Assembly: GCA_029027825.1 (NCBI GenBank)
Contig: CP093399.1
Span: 434,001 to 498,000 of the forward strand
Reading direction: 5' to 3'
Length of the DNA: 64,000 bases
From: Rs1 sp029027825
Lineage (GTDB): Bacteria > Pseudomonadota > Gammaproteobacteria > Pseudomonadales > Balneatricaceae
Part shown: positions 8,531-17,725 of the stretch, piece by piece
Numbering within the stretch: position 1 is the first letter of the stretch
How the letters are laid out: the number at the start of each line of letters is the position of its first letter
Notes under the pieces: generated by a model
The model's input: only the letters and a program-made list of their open reading frames with translations
Database searches by the model: none
Told to the model about the DNA's origin: nothing
Translations under genes and position numbers: made by a program

Positions 8531-8562
8531 GCGCCATCATACATAGCTATGCGGGATGGCGC
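8531..8562 (-). terminator. Hairpin downstream of rpoD
   Basis: GCGCCATC (8531-8538) and GATGGCGC (8555-8562) form an 8 bp GC-rich stem with a 16-nt loop, 25 bases past the rpoD stop. Read on the minus strand it is followed by CTCTTGATT, a weak U-tract, so it is a plausible but not strong terminator. Confidence 0.45.
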
Positions 8563-8586
8563 AATAGTGATTTTAAGTTTTTTTCA

Positions 8587-10407
8587 CTACTCGTCTAAAA
8601 AGCTGCGCAAATGGTCTGAACGACTTGGATGACGTAGCTTGCGTAGTGCTTTTGCTTCGATTTGACGAATCCGCTCACGGGTTACGTCAAACTGCTTTCC
8701 GACTTCCTCTAAGGTGTGGTCGGTGTTCATGTTGATGCCAAAGCGCATTCTCAGTACTTTTGCCTCGCGGGCGGTTAAGCCTGCCAGTACTTCTTTGGTC
8801 GCTTCGCAAAGCCCTTCGCCCGTCGCTGAATCAACCGGCGAGGAGTGGTTGACGTCTTCAATGAAGTCGCCCAGGCTTGAATCTTCGTCATCGCCAATCG
8901 GTGTTTCCATCGATATAGGCTCTTTGGCGATTTTCAGTACCTTGCGGATTTTATCTTCGGGAATTTCCATTCGCTCGGATAGTTCTTCCGGGGTTGGCTC
9001 GCGACCCATTTCCTGAAGCATTTGTCGAGAGATGCGGTTCAGTTTGTTGATCGTCTCGATCATGTGTACCGGTATGCGGATGGTACGCGCTTGGTCGGCG
9101 ATTGAACGAGTGATTGCCTGTCTTATCCACCATGTTGCATAGGTAGAAAATTTATAGCCGCGACGGTATTCGAATTTGTCTACTGCCTTCATTAAACCAA
9201 TGTTGCCCTCTTGGATTAAATCCAAGAATTGTAGGCCGCGGTTGGTGTATTTTTTGGCAATGGATATTACTAAGCGCAAGTTAGCTTCTACCATTTCTTT
9301 CTTGGCGCGACGTGCTCTCGCCTCTCCAATAGACATGCGTCTATTGATTTCTTTTAGTTCGCTAAGTGCAATGCCGGTCTCTTGTTGCAGTTGCTTCAAG
9401 CGACGTTGTGCTCGCTGTAAATCTGGAAGATGAGTGGCGAGGGCTGCAGAGTACTGGGTGTTGTCGTCAATCAGTTTTTGGAACCACTCTTGATTGATTT
9501 CGTTACCTGGGAAAGTTTTAATAAATTCTTTGCGCGGTATTTTGCAGCGCTGCGTGCAGATGCGCATGATGTTGCGCTCCTGCGTGCGGATTCTACCGAT
9601 GTAGTCTCTAACTCTGCTGACTAGTCGCTCGTAGAATCGAGGAGATAGTTTGATCGGCGAGAAGACCAGGCTTAGCTCAATTTGAGTCTTTTCCGCTTGC
9701 AGGCTGTTGACGCCGTGCTTTTCTACAGCAGCATAGTATTTGTCTAGGCAAACTTGAATCTTGCCGTAGCGAATTTTTGCTTCTTCAGGATCGGGGCCGC
9801 GCTCTTTTTCATCCTCATCGTCGTCGTCATTTTTATCTTTATCGCTTTTTATAACAGGTGCGATAACAGGGGCAGGGGTGACTACTTCTGCTGTATCTGG
9901 GTCGATATAACCGCTGAATATATCGCTGAGACGACCTTCTTCTTCGGTTACTTTGTTGTAGGCTTCTAAGATGATTTCTACGGAACTAGGGAAGGCGGAA
10001 AGCGCCGACATTACTTCGCGAATTCCCTCTTCAATACGCTTGGCGATGACGATTTCGCCCTCTCTTGAAAGCAGCTCAACCGTACCCATTTCACGCATGT
10101 ACATGCGCACTGGATCGGTGGTTCTGCCTGCATCTGATTCAACAGCGGCAAGTGCGGCAACTTCGTCCTCATCAGTATCTTGGGTAGAGTCACCTTCTTT
10201 CATGAGCAGTGTTTCAGCGTCTGGAGCTACTTCGGATACCGTAATGCCCATGTCGTTAATCATGCGAATGATGTCTTCGACTTGTTCTGGATCAGCTATA
10301 TTCTCAGGCAAGTGGTCGTTCACGTCGGCGTATGTTAAATAACCTTGTTCTTTGCCTTTAGCGATTAATTCCTTAAGCCGAGATTGCTGCTGCGAAGTAT
10401 CTGACAT
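8587..10407 (-). CDS. rpoD: RNA polymerase sigma factor RpoD (sigma-70)
   Basis: A 606-residue primary sigma factor (E. coli 613). Visible landmarks are the N-terminal region 1.1 (SRLKELIAKGKEQGYLTYADVNDHLP), region 1.2 (DPVRMYMREMGTVELLSREGEI), an acidic nonconserved insert (KDKNDDDDEDEKE), region 2 with YKFSTYATWWIRQAI for -10 recognition, and region 4 with TREAKVLRMRFG and VTRERIRQIEAKALRKLRHP for -35 recognition. The ATG at 10407 starts the family-typical MSDTSQQQSRLKEL; the open frame runs 15 codons further upstream without similarity. It is the last protein gene of the rpsU-yqeY-dnaG-rpoD block. The 485 bp gap before it leaves room for its own promoter. Confidence 0.98.
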   Translation of the reverse strand: MSDTSQQQSRLKELIAKGKEQGYLTYADVNDHLPENIADPEQVEDIIRMINDMGITVSEVAPDAETLLMKEGDSTQDTDEDEVAALAAVESDAGRTTDPVRMYMREMGTVELLSREGEIVIAKRIEEGIREVMSALSAFPSSVEIILEAYNKVTEEEGRLSDIFSGYIDPDTAEVVTPAPVIAPVIKSDKDKNDDDDEDEKERGPDPEEAKIRYGKIQVCLDKYYAAVEKHGVNSLQAEKTQIELSLVFSPIKLSPRFYERLVSRVRDYIGRIRTQERNIMRICTQRCKIPRKEFIKTFPGNEINQEWFQKLIDDNTQYSAALATHLPDLQRAQRRLKQLQQETGIALSELKEINRRMSIGEARARRAKKEMVEANLRLVISIAKKYTNRGLQFLDLIQEGNIGLMKAVDKFEYRRGYKFSTYATWWIRQAITRSIADQARTIRIPVHMIETINKLNRISRQMLQEMGREPTPEELSERMEIPEDKIRKVLKIAKEPISMETPIGDDEDSSLGDFIEDVNHSSPVDSATGEGLCEATKEVLAGLTAREAKVLRMRFGINMNTDHTLEEVGKQFDVTRERIRQIEAKALRKLRHPSRSDHLRSFLDE

Positions 10408-10892
10408 AATAGCCCTGCGATCCATAAAACGTTTATAAAATTTAGCGCGCAATTATAACGCTGTGAGTTAAACATTGCTAGGCTTATGTGCCGTGCAAGT
10501 CTAAGGTTTTTTGTAAAAATTGTGCATTATCTTGGAACACCCTGTTGCTGGTGGTCAAATCAGTAGCAGGGAGCTTGTTAGTGAGTAAATTATCTTAGTC
10601 TACTTGCGTAGGTTGTACCCAGTGTAAAGCAACGGATGCTGCTGTTGCTGTCGATCACCGATGGGTGCGATAGCTTTCGAAACAGTATGCGCGGTTTTTT
10701 TTAAACGAGTCCAGTTATTAAAACGTCTGTCTAATAAGGTTTGCTCGCTGATAACACCGGTGCACCGATAAACTACTTTAATTGCCTGTCTGTTTATTGG
10801 TTCAAATCTGAGTTTTTCAAGATGCTGTACAAAATTGTCTGAGCTTTACGGCCAATAAATCGATAATGGTTACTTGTGGGTTGGTAAATAGC
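10408..10892. other. dnaG-rpoD intergenic region, no gene seen
   Basis: No coding region or RNA gene is recognisable. In E. coli this interval carries internal rpoD promoters, including a heat-shock one; I looked for a sigma-32 pattern and did not find a convincing one. A weak imperfect stem (10541-10550 with 10561-10570, 8 of 10 positions) lies upstream of rpoD. Confidence 0.4.
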
Positions 10893-12788
10893 TTATTTAT
10901 TTTTTTTGTGTTGGGCGGCTATTTGCAGTAAATACTCTTTGGCCTGCTGTTTGACGGCGCTAGATAAGTTGCTTTTTAAGGAGGAGTGCTGGCTTTTTAT
11001 CTCTGCATAGGCTAAATCGCTTTTTCGGTCGCGCAGTTTTTCCCAGCTATCGATGAATAGTTGCTGGTAGTTATCGTCGGGGCAGGGGATGAGTCTAGAT
11101 ATTTCACTAATGACTAATAGTTTGCTCGCGTACTTGCTGTCATCTTGCCAGTCTACTAGCATTTGTCCCAAGCTGGCTTTTGGATGCTTGCCCCAGTACT
11201 CGACTAATAGCGCGAGGATGTCGGAATTGTCTTCCTTGATGAGCTCTAGATCGGTGATTTTTTCGCCGCTGCTGATTAGTTCTGGGCTGTGCAGTAATAA
11301 TGATATGGTTCGATTAACCAGCGATATATTGGCGGTGCGCTTTTTCTTTGGCTGGTTAGCGGTGGAGTATCTAGGTGCAGGTGCCGCTGGGTTTTTACCC
11401 GACTGGGAGGATTGACTGAAATATGAGTAGTCATCTGCCGGTGGTTGGTTGGATTGGGCGCCTGTTTGATAGCTGTTATCAAAGCTCTCGTGTAAATGGT
11501 TGCTGCTGGTCAGTTGCTGGATTGTCAGGCCGGTAAGCGTGCTGATTCTGTCGGTCATCATCTGTTGTAGCAGTGAGGGCTGCATCTGCTGAATAAGCGG
11601 CAGGGCCTGGCTGCTAAACAGCGCTCGGCCGTCAATTGACTCCATGTCGATGTTGGCAGAAAGAGAGTCAAAAAAGTACTCTGACATTGAGGTGGCGCTA
11701 TTGATCATGTCCTCAAAGTGCTGTTTGCCTTTTTGCCTGACCAAGGTGTCGGGGTCTTCTCCCTCGGGGAGGAATAAAAATTTTGCTTGCTGGCCGTCTT
11801 TGATCACCGGCATTACTGTTTCCAGTGCCCGCTTCGCCGCTTTTAAGCCGGCTTGATCGCCGTCGAAGCAAAATATTATCTCCGGTACTATTTTATAGAG
11901 ACGCTCTAAGTGCTGCAGACTAGTCGCTGTCCCCAAGGTGGCGACGCTGTAGTTTATTTCAAACTGAGCCAAGCTGACCACGTCCATATAGCCTTCAACT
12001 ATGAGTACTTTGGTGAGTTTTCTATTGATTTTTCTGGCTTCATAGAGGCCGTAAAGCTCGCGACCTTTATGGAAGGTGTCGGTTTCGGGGGAGTTTAAGT
12101 ATTTAGGTTTTCCGTCGCCTAAAATACGCCCGCCAAAGGCGATTACTCTGCCGCGCATGTCTCTGATCGGGAACATGATTCGCTCGCGGAACCGATCGTA
12201 GAGGCGGTCTTTCTCCTCGTTTCTGACCAGCATGCCACTGCGTTCTAAATGCGCTTGATCAGTGTCGGTCATGCCGAGGCTTTTGATTAGGTTGTCCCAG
12301 CCTGGAGGGGCGAAGCCGATGCTGAATTGTTTGACTGTGCTTCCGTCAAGGCCTCTGCCTTTTAGGTAGTTAATCGCCAAGCTTTTACTGGCGTGGCCTT
12401 TTAGCTGAGCTTCATAAAAGGCGGACGCTAAATCTAATATTTTAAATTGTGCCAGGTATTGCTGCTCGTTTTTGCGCTGGTGAGTATGGTCTTTTGGGAT
12501 TTCTAGGCCCGCTAGTTTTGCCAGGTCTTCCACGGCTTGCGGGAAAGGTAAGTTTTCATAGTCGGTCATAAAGCTAATCGCGTTGCCACCTGCGCCACAG
12601 CCAAAGCAGTAGTAGAACTGTTTGTCGGGGCTGACTGAAAATGAGGGCGATTTTTCTTTGTGAAAAGGGCATAAGCCGCTGTAGTTCTTACCGGTTTTTT
12701 TAAGGGTAACTCTAGCGTCAATCAGGTCGACTATGTCGGTGCGGGCAAGTAGGTCATCAATAAATGATTGGGGGATTTTGCCGGCCAT
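10893..12788 (-). CDS. dnaG: DNA primase
   Basis: A 631-residue primase that makes RNA primers at the replication fork with the DnaB helicase. The N-terminal CHC2 zinc-binding domain is clear (CPFHKEKSPSFSVS then YYCFGCGAGGNAISF). The TOPRIM catalytic core is marked by VLIVEGYMDVVSL near residue 260 and FDGDQAGLKAAKRAL near 310. The C-terminal ~150 residues, after a low-complexity linker rich in Q, S and P, would be the DnaB-binding domain. It is the third gene of the macromolecular synthesis operon, with sizeable gaps on both sides. Confidence 0.98.
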   Translation of the reverse strand: MAGKIPQSFIDDLLARTDIVDLIDARVTLKKTGKNYSGLCPFHKEKSPSFSVSPDKQFYYCFGCGAGGNAISFMTDYENLPFPQAVEDLAKLAGLEIPKDHTHQRKNEQQYLAQFKILDLASAFYEAQLKGHASKSLAINYLKGRGLDGSTVKQFSIGFAPPGWDNLIKSLGMTDTDQAHLERSGMLVRNEEKDRLYDRFRERIMFPIRDMRGRVIAFGGRILGDGKPKYLNSPETDTFHKGRELYGLYEARKINRKLTKVLIVEGYMDVVSLAQFEINYSVATLGTATSLQHLERLYKIVPEIIFCFDGDQAGLKAAKRALETVMPVIKDGQQAKFLFLPEGEDPDTLVRQKGKQHFEDMINSATSMSEYFFDSLSANIDMESIDGRALFSSQALPLIQQMQPSLLQQMMTDRISTLTGLTIQQLTSSNHLHESFDNSYQTGAQSNQPPADDYSYFSQSSQSGKNPAAPAPRYSTANQPKKKRTANISLVNRTISLLLHSPELISSGEKITDLELIKEDNSDILALLVEYWGKHPKASLGQMLVDWQDDSKYASKLLVISEISRLIPCPDDNYQQLFIDSWEKLRDRKSDLAYAEIKSQHSSLKSNLSSAVKQQAKEYLLQIAAQHKKNK

Positions 12789-12985
12789 AGTTGTCTCTGT
12801 TCGCCTGGGTATAATTAATGGGTAACACTAAGGTGTAATAAAGAAGTAGTTAGTATACTAGTCTAATCTGCGGTGTACTAAAAGCATTGGCTGTCTTAGC
12901 TATTTGATGAAGGCTAAGCTCAGCGTGACATCACGCCAGGTAAGAGAAGGGTGATGGTAGCAAGGGGTGGCAGTGCTGCGAAAGG

Positions 12986-13435
12986 TTAGCTGTTGAGCTT
13001 TTTCTTTACTATAATTGCCACGGCACCCATGTCTGCTCGACCTTGCAGTTGGGGTTTGGCAAAAGCCATTAGCTTTCCCATATCGGCCATGCTTTGTGCG
13101 CCGCTCTGGGTTATTGCGTTGTCTATAATGGCAAGTATTTCTTGGTCGTTAAGCGGTTGCGGCAAGTAAGTTTTAATCACCTCCAGTTCTTGCTGCTCAA
13201 TGTCCGCCAGATCACTGCGGTTCGCTTCTAAAAATTGCGCTTGAGAATCTTTGCGTTGTTTCGACATTTTGTCTAACACGCTCAATGCTCTTGTGTCATC
13301 CAGTTCTATGCGCTCATCAATTTCAATGCGCTTAAATTCTGCCATGATCATACGAATAGTGGATAATAACGGCTTGTTCTTGGCCCGCATTGCACTTTTC
13401 ATATCAGCTTTTATTTGCTGTTTTAAATCTGACAT
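12986..13435 (-). CDS. yqeY: GatB/YqeY domain-containing protein
   Basis: A 149-residue YqeY-family protein, the usual length. It starts MSDLKQQIKADMKSAMRAK and contains the family signature LSTIRMIMAEFKRIEIDER and the C-terminal GKLMAFAKPQLQGRADMGAVAIIVKK. The family resembles the tRNA-binding tail of GatB amidotransferase subunits, but its cellular role is not firmly established. Its place between rpsU and dnaG is a common gammaproteobacterial arrangement. Confidence 0.93.
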   Translation of the reverse strand: MSDLKQQIKADMKSAMRAKNKPLLSTIRMIMAEFKRIEIDERIELDDTRALSVLDKMSKQRKDSQAQFLEANRSDLADIEQQELEVIKTYLPQPLNDQEILAIIDNAITQSGAQSMADMGKLMAFAKPQLQGRADMGAVAIIVKKKLNS

Positions 13436-13641
13436 TATTTCTGACCTATCACTGGTTCTATAATAATATATAACACGACGCTACATTCTGAATTTGATGT
13501 TACTCATGTTTATGAGCGACAATCTGAGAATGCATTTTGCTGTTTGCTGCATTTTCGTAACTGAGATATTAAAACTATAATCGTTTACATCTAAGTGCAG
13601 AATTTGCTAAATCAGCAGACTAAACTTTTTTATAAAAAGTA

Positions 13642-13857
13642 TTAGTACAAACGTACTCTGCGAGAAATTTCACGAGAAACTTTCTTTGCGTGACGCTTTA
13701 CCGCAGCAGCAGCTTGACGCTTGCGTACAGAAGTAGGCTTTTCATAAAACTCACGACGACGAACTTCAGCGAGAACGCCAGCTTTTTCACATGAACGTTT
13801 GAAGCGACGTAGTGCTACGTCAAAGGGCTCGTTATCTTTTACTCTTACTGCAGGCAT
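13642..13857 (-). CDS. rpsU: 30S ribosomal protein S21
   Basis: A 71-residue, strongly basic protein with the S21 sequence: MPAVRVKDNEPFDVALRRFK, then CEKAGVLAEVRRREFYEKPT and the basic tail. Length equals the E. coli protein. S21 acts in 30S initiation by helping base pairing with the Shine-Dalgarno sequence. First gene of the rpsU-yqeY-dnaG-rpoD block and divergent from tsaD, the usual gammaproteobacterial layout; promoters for both should lie in 13858-14083. Confidence 0.97.
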   Translation of the reverse strand: MPAVRVKDNEPFDVALRRFKRSCEKAGVLAEVRRREFYEKPTSVRKRQAAAAVKRHAKKVSREISRRVRLY

Positions 13858-14083
13858 ATTTTTCTAACCTAATTTAAGTGAATGAAATTCAATTTTTCGA
13901 CAGATTATCGACACTGGGTCAACAAACGTAAAAAGATTGAGCGCAAATTTTACAGCTTGGATTTGGACTTGTCAAAGCCTGAACTGATAAACTTAATTTA
14001 TTTATCTGCATCTGTGGGTGATTATGCCAAGATTATAGTAGATAATGTTCGAAAATTAAGATTGATGATGGTTTGAAGAGAAT

Positions 14084-15109
14084 ATGAGAGTACTAGGTAT
14101 TGAAACATCTTGCGATGAAACCGGAGTCGCCATTTATGATTCGGAGCAAGGTTTATTGGGCGATGCACTATATAGTCAAGTTGCGATGCATGCTGAGTAT
14201 GGTGGAGTGGTGCCAGAGTTAGCATCCAGAGATCATATTAAGCGTTTAATCCCGCTGATTGAGCAAGTGTTAACCGAGACTGACACTGCAAAAAACCAAG
14301 TAGATGCGATCGCCTATACAGCAGGTCCAGGCTTGATAGGGGCTTTAATGGTTGGAGCTGCAACGGCCAGGTCGATTGCTTTTGCCTGGGATGTGCCTGC
14401 TATCGCCGTTCATCATATGGAAGGGCATCTACTGGCACCGATGTTAGAGGATAATCCTCCCGCTTTCCCGTTTGTCGCCCTGTTAGTTAGCGGCGGGCAT
14501 ACGCAATTGGTCGAAGTGCAGGGGATTGGTGAGTATCAGTTGCTCGGTGAATCTTTAGATGATGCAGCCGGTGAGGCATTTGATAAGGCCGCGAAAATGT
14601 TGGGGCTGGACTATCCTGGCGGTCCGCTGATTGCCAAGCTGGCAATGTCTGGCGATCGCACTCGATTTAAGTTCCCCAGACCGATGGTCGATCGACCAGG
14701 TATGGATATGAGCTTTTCTGGTTTAAAGACTTTTACTTTAAACACGGTCAATAAATTCAAGAAAGAGCACGCTCTTGACGATCAAACTAAAGCTGATATA
14801 GCGGCCGCTTTTGAAGAGGCGGTGGTCGATACGCTAGTGATCAAATGTAAGCGAGCTTTACAGCATACAAAATTCAAGCAGTTGGTCATTGCCGGTGGGG
14901 TTAGCGCCAATCAGCGGCTGAGACTGAAGCTTCAGTTAATGATGGAAAAAGAGCGCGCTGTGCTTTTTTATGCGCGCCCGGAGTTTTGTACCGATAACGG
15001 GGCGATGATTGCCTACGCTGGCACTCAACGTCTTTTGGCTGGTCAATCCAGTGATCTTACTATACAAGCTCGGCCTCGCTGGCCAATGGCTGAGTTACCC
15101 GCTCTTTAA
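14084..15109 (+). CDS. tsaD: tRNA N6-adenosine threonylcarbamoyltransferase
   Basis: A 341-residue TsaD (YgjD/Kae1) protein that, with TsaB and TsaE, transfers threonylcarbamoyl to A37 of ANN-decoding tRNAs. Motifs are MRVLGIETSCDETGVAIYD at the N-terminus, the metal-binding histidines in VHHMEGHLLAP, the phosphate-binding LLVSGGHTQLVEV and the C-terminal AGGVSANQRLR and CTDNGAMIAYAG. Divergent from rpsU and followed 39 bp later by folB, as in many gammaproteobacteria. Confidence 0.98.
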   Translation: MRVLGIETSCDETGVAIYDSEQGLLGDALYSQVAMHAEYGGVVPELASRDHIKRLIPLIEQVLTETDTAKNQVDAIAYTAGPGLIGALMVGAATARSIAFAWDVPAIAVHHMEGHLLAPMLEDNPPAFPFVALLVSGGHTQLVEVQGIGEYQLLGESLDDAAGEAFDKAAKMLGLDYPGGPLIAKLAMSGDRTRFKFPRPMVDRPGMDMSFSGLKTFTLNTVNKFKKEHALDDQTKADIAAAFEEAVVDTLVIKCKRALQHTKFKQLVIAGGVSANQRLRLKLQLMMEKERAVLFYARPEFCTDNGAMIAYAGTQRLLAGQSSDLTIQARPRWPMAELPAL

Positions 15110-15148
15110 TCTCCAGCCTCAAGCAACTACTTTATTTGGATGTAAAAC

Positions 15149-15526
15149 ATGGATATTGTCTATATTCGACAATTAAAAATCGAGACCGTCATCGGTATTT
15201 TTGACTGGGAGCGGAAAATTAAACAACAGGTGTGTCTCGATGTGGATATGGCGGTTGATATTCGTCGCGCAGCGGCGGCAGAAGACATCGATAGTACCGT
15301 TAGTTATAAGACGGTCACTGATCGACTGATTGACTTTGTTGGCAGCAGTGAATTTTTGTTAGTCGAGACCATGGCCGAGGAGATCGCCCAGCTGCTTAAA
15401 GCAGAATTTTCGCTGAATTGGGTGCGTTTGCGAGTCGGAAAACCTGGAGCAATTGAAGCAGCAGCCGATGTTGGGGTGTTGATTGAGCGCGGTGAGCGCC
15501 CGGTTATTGCCAATTACAGTGGCTGA
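15149..15526 (+). CDS. folB: Dihydroneopterin aldolase
   Basis: A 125-residue FolB, the enzyme converting 7,8-dihydroneopterin to 6-hydroxymethyl-dihydropterin in folate synthesis. It shows the N-terminal VYIRQLKIETVIGIFDWER, the central DSTVSYKTVTDRL and ETMAEEIAQLL segments, and the catalytic-lysine strand LRVGKPGAIEAAADVG. It is followed by folK, the next enzyme of the pathway, 45 bp away on the same strand. Confidence 0.95.
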   Translation: MDIVYIRQLKIETVIGIFDWERKIKQQVCLDVDMAVDIRRAAAAEDIDSTVSYKTVTDRLIDFVGSSEFLLVETMAEEIAQLLKAEFSLNWVRLRVGKPGAIEAAADVGVLIERGERPVIANYSG

Positions 15527-15571
15527 TTCATGGCTTATGGGTGACTGTGACGTGTATAGGGGAAAGCTGCT

Positions 15572-16063
15572 GTGAGAACATTCTTATCTGTCGGCAGTAA
15601 TGATAATCCACAACAGAATATCGCACTGGCTATTGAGCTGATAAAAAAATCTTTTGTTGATGTGGTGGTGTCTAGCGTCTATCAAAGTCCATCTATTACT
15701 CAGCAAGGCGCTGACTATTATAATTTGGTGATTTCATTTTCAACTCATTTAGCGCCTGAATCAGTGGTGTCTCAATTAAAGGCAATCGAGCGGGCGCTCG
15801 GCCGATCTCGGGATAAGTTGCACAGATCTAAAGTGGCTATTGATTTAGATTTACTGCTCTATGGGGATTTTAATGGGTTGCTGTTTAAAGGTTTAGCTAA
15901 TCAAAGCAGAATTCCGCACCCCGATATTTTTTTACATAGTTTTATTCTTGGGCCGTTAGTGGAAATTTGCGCTGAGCTGAAAGAGTTATCCACAGGTGAA
16001 TCTTATAATGCGCTGTGGAAAAAATTCGATAAGACGGCGCATCCTTTAACAAAATTGCAGTAG
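15572..16063 (+). CDS. folK: 2-amino-4-hydroxy-6-hydroxymethyldihydropteridine pyrophosphokinase
   Basis: A 163-residue HPPK that transfers pyrophosphate from ATP to 6-hydroxymethyl-dihydropterin. Family motifs are the N-terminal LSVGSNDNPQQNI (usually GSNLG.N), the VSSVYQSPSITQQGADYYN stretch, ERALGRSRDKLHRSKVAIDLDLLLYGD with the metal-binding DLDLL, and IPHPDIFLHSFILGPL. The start is GTG, preceded by a GGGGAAAG ribosome-binding site. The C-terminal part is somewhat divergent. It pairs with folB in one transcription unit. Confidence 0.93.
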   Translation: MRTFLSVGSNDNPQQNIALAIELIKKSFVDVVVSSVYQSPSITQQGADYYNLVISFSTHLAPESVVSQLKAIERALGRSRDKLHRSKVAIDLDLLLYGDFNGLLFKGLANQSRIPHPDIFLHSFILGPLVEICAELKELSTGESYNALWKKFDKTAHPLTKLQ

Positions 16064-16083
16064 CTTAGCTCAGTCATGCTGGC

Positions 16084-16407
16084 TTAAATACCGTCGCTAA
16101 GCTCTTCGGGAAAGTGTGCCTGCCATGCTTCAAAGCCGCCGTTTACACTTGCCACATTGCTAAAGCCTTGGCTGCTGATAAACTGCGCTGCATTTTTGCT
16201 GCTGATGCCATGATAGCAAAGCACTAAAATATTTTGCTGCTTTTCCAGAGGCGATAATAGCTGCTGCAAGTTGTCGTTGTTGAGGTTGATTGCCTGATTG
16301 GGGTGCGCTTGCATGAAGCTGTTTTGGTCTCGAATATCTAAGAGAACCGCACCTTCTATCAATAGCAATTTGGCTTGCTCGCAATCGATGCATTGATAAT
16401 CTGCCAT
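16084..16407 (-). CDS. glpE: Thiosulfate sulfurtransferase GlpE (single-domain rhodanese)
   Basis: A 107-residue rhodanese, nearly the length of E. coli GlpE. The active-site loop is LCYHGISSKNAAQF, with the catalytic cysteine in the CYHGxSS form typical of GlpE. The N-terminal CIDCEQAKLLLIEGAVLLDIRDQNSF and the C-terminal VNGGFEAWQAHFP complete the fold. The family moves sulfur from thiosulfate to thiol acceptors such as thioredoxin. It follows apaH on the same strand after 51 bp and converges with folK. Confidence 0.93.
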   Translation of the reverse strand: MADYQCIDCEQAKLLLIEGAVLLDIRDQNSFMQAHPNQAINLNNDNLQQLLSPLEKQQNILVLCYHGISSKNAAQFISSQGFSNVASVNGGFEAWQAHFPEELSDGI

Positions 16408-16458
16408 GTGTGCCTTTGTCTGTTGGAAGGGTGATAGTGGGACTTTTAATAGTGGGGC

Positions 16459-17283
16459 TTATTGTTTAAAGCTTGGGACCCTATAGCGGGTTTGAGTTTC
16501 AATACATATAGCGGTTAGTTCCTCACCCCACACACAGCCTGTATCTAAGGCGATAATGTTTTTCCTGTTGGTTTTTCCGCGCAGTGCCGCCCAGTGACCA
16601 AAGAGTATTAACGGCAGCTTTGCTGCTGAGTCGCTGTGGTTGGAGTAGGCATCGAACCAGGGAGAAAGCCCTTCAGGCTGTTGGCCAAGCTCGCCTTTGT
16701 AGGTTAATTCTAGCTGCTGGTTGGGGGTGCAAAAACGCATTCTGGTCAAGTAGTTAGTAATGCAGCGCAGCCGGTCTAAGCCGGTTAATGAAGGTTGCCA
16801 CTGATCGGGAAAATTGCCGTACATCGCAGTAAAGTAAGGCAAGAAATCTTCAATTTGCAGGGTATCCTGTACTTCTTGTGCAAGTGCCAGAGCTTGTGGG
16901 ATGCTCCAGTGGGCGGGGATGCCGGCGTGGGTCATCACCGCATTCAACTGCGGATCAAAATAAGCCAGCGGTTGGGATTTTAGCCAAGCCATTAATTCGT
17001 CACAATCACTGGCGTGCAGTATATCTTGAACAGTGTCGAATTTCTTCGGCTTTGACTGGGTGTAGTGGACGGCTAATAAATGTAAATCATGGTTGCCCAA
17101 TACTACTTTGGCCCTGTTGCCCAATTGTTGAATAAAGCGTAACGTCTCAAGGGATTTAGGGCCGCGATTGACTAAATCACCGACCAGCCACAGCGAGTCA
17201 CTGTCGCTAAAATTTAATTTATCTAATAGCGCCTGTAATTCGTCATAACAGCCTTGGATGTCACCGATTGCATAGCTAGCCAA
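16459..17283 (-). CDS. apaH: Symmetrical bis(5'-nucleosyl)-tetraphosphatase
   Basis: A 274-residue ApaH that cleaves Ap4A to two ADP. The metallophosphatase motifs are present in order: AIGDIQGCYDELQALL, LWLVGDLVNRGPKSLETL, VLGNHDLHLLAVH, and the later MTHAGIPAHWS and FGHWAALRGK. Length equals the E. coli enzyme. It lies 17 bp after apaG in the lptD-surA-pdxA-rsmA-apaG-apaH block. Confidence 0.97.
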   Translation of the reverse strand: MASYAIGDIQGCYDELQALLDKLNFSDSDSLWLVGDLVNRGPKSLETLRFIQQLGNRAKVVLGNHDLHLLAVHYTQSKPKKFDTVQDILHASDCDELMAWLKSQPLAYFDPQLNAVMTHAGIPAHWSIPQALALAQEVQDTLQIEDFLPYFTAMYGNFPDQWQPSLTGLDRLRCITNYLTRMRFCTPNQQLELTYKGELGQQPEGLSPWFDAYSNHSDSAAKLPLILFGHWAALRGKTNRKNIIALDTGCVWGEELTAICIETQTRYRVPSFKQ

Positions 17284-17300
17284 AGTTATTCCTCGTAGGT

Positions 17301-17711
17301 TTAATGCAGCGCATTAGGTTTGGCGAGGGTAAAGGCGGCAATTTCAGCCTTGAATGACTCACCCTCTGCTGTCACCATATTGTAGTGGCCAAACATGCTG
17401 CCTACGTTGGTCTCCAGCACAGCACCTGAACTGTATTGATAGCTGCTGTTAGGGGCAATAGTAGGTTGTTCACCGATCACGCCGTCTCCCTGGATTTCTT
17501 GAACTTTTTGATTGCCATCAGTCACTACCCAGCGTCTTGAAAGCAATTGAATATTTTGTTTGGCCAGATTTTTGATGGTGATCTGATAAGAAAAAACAAA
17601 GCGCTTGGCGGCAGCGTCTGATTGCGCTGCTTCAAATTTTGTTTCAACTGCTATTTCCACGTCTTGCGCTATTTGCAGGTTGTGTATCGGGTCTTTTGAG
17701 TTTGAGTCCAT
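17301..17711 (-). CDS. apaG: ApaG (DUF525) protein
   Basis: A 136-residue ApaG protein, slightly longer than the usual ~125. The family pattern is clear: RFVFSYQITIKNLAKQNIQLLSRRW, GDGVIGEQPTIAPNSSYQYSSGAVLET and GSMFGHYNMVTAEGESF. The fold is an immunoglobulin-like beta sandwich; its molecular role is unsettled. It sits between rsmA (14 bp gap) and apaH (17 bp gap), as in E. coli. Confidence 0.96.
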   Translation of the reverse strand: MDSNSKDPIHNLQIAQDVEIAVETKFEAAQSDAAAKRFVFSYQITIKNLAKQNIQLLSRRWVVTDGNQKVQEIQGDGVIGEQPTIAPNSSYQYSSGAVLETNVGSMFGHYNMVTAEGESFKAEIAAFTLAKPNALH

Positions 17712-17725
17712 CTGCGTTGACTATC

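Noticed and set aside
8714..10342. Several long plus-strand frames inside rpoD
   Set aside because: All lie antisense to a highly conserved sigma-factor gene and show serine-rich, low-information translations typical of antisense frames.
10690..10705. GCGCGGTTTTTTTT as an intrinsic terminator
   Set aside because: It lies on the plus strand where no transcript is expected between dnaG and rpoD, and the upstream stem is weak.
13882..14076. A 64-codon plus-strand frame between rpsU and tsaD
   Set aside because: It fills the divergent promoter region of two conserved genes, has no recognisable similarity and ends eight bases before tsaD; the composition is unremarkable. A leader peptide cannot be excluded but nothing supports it.
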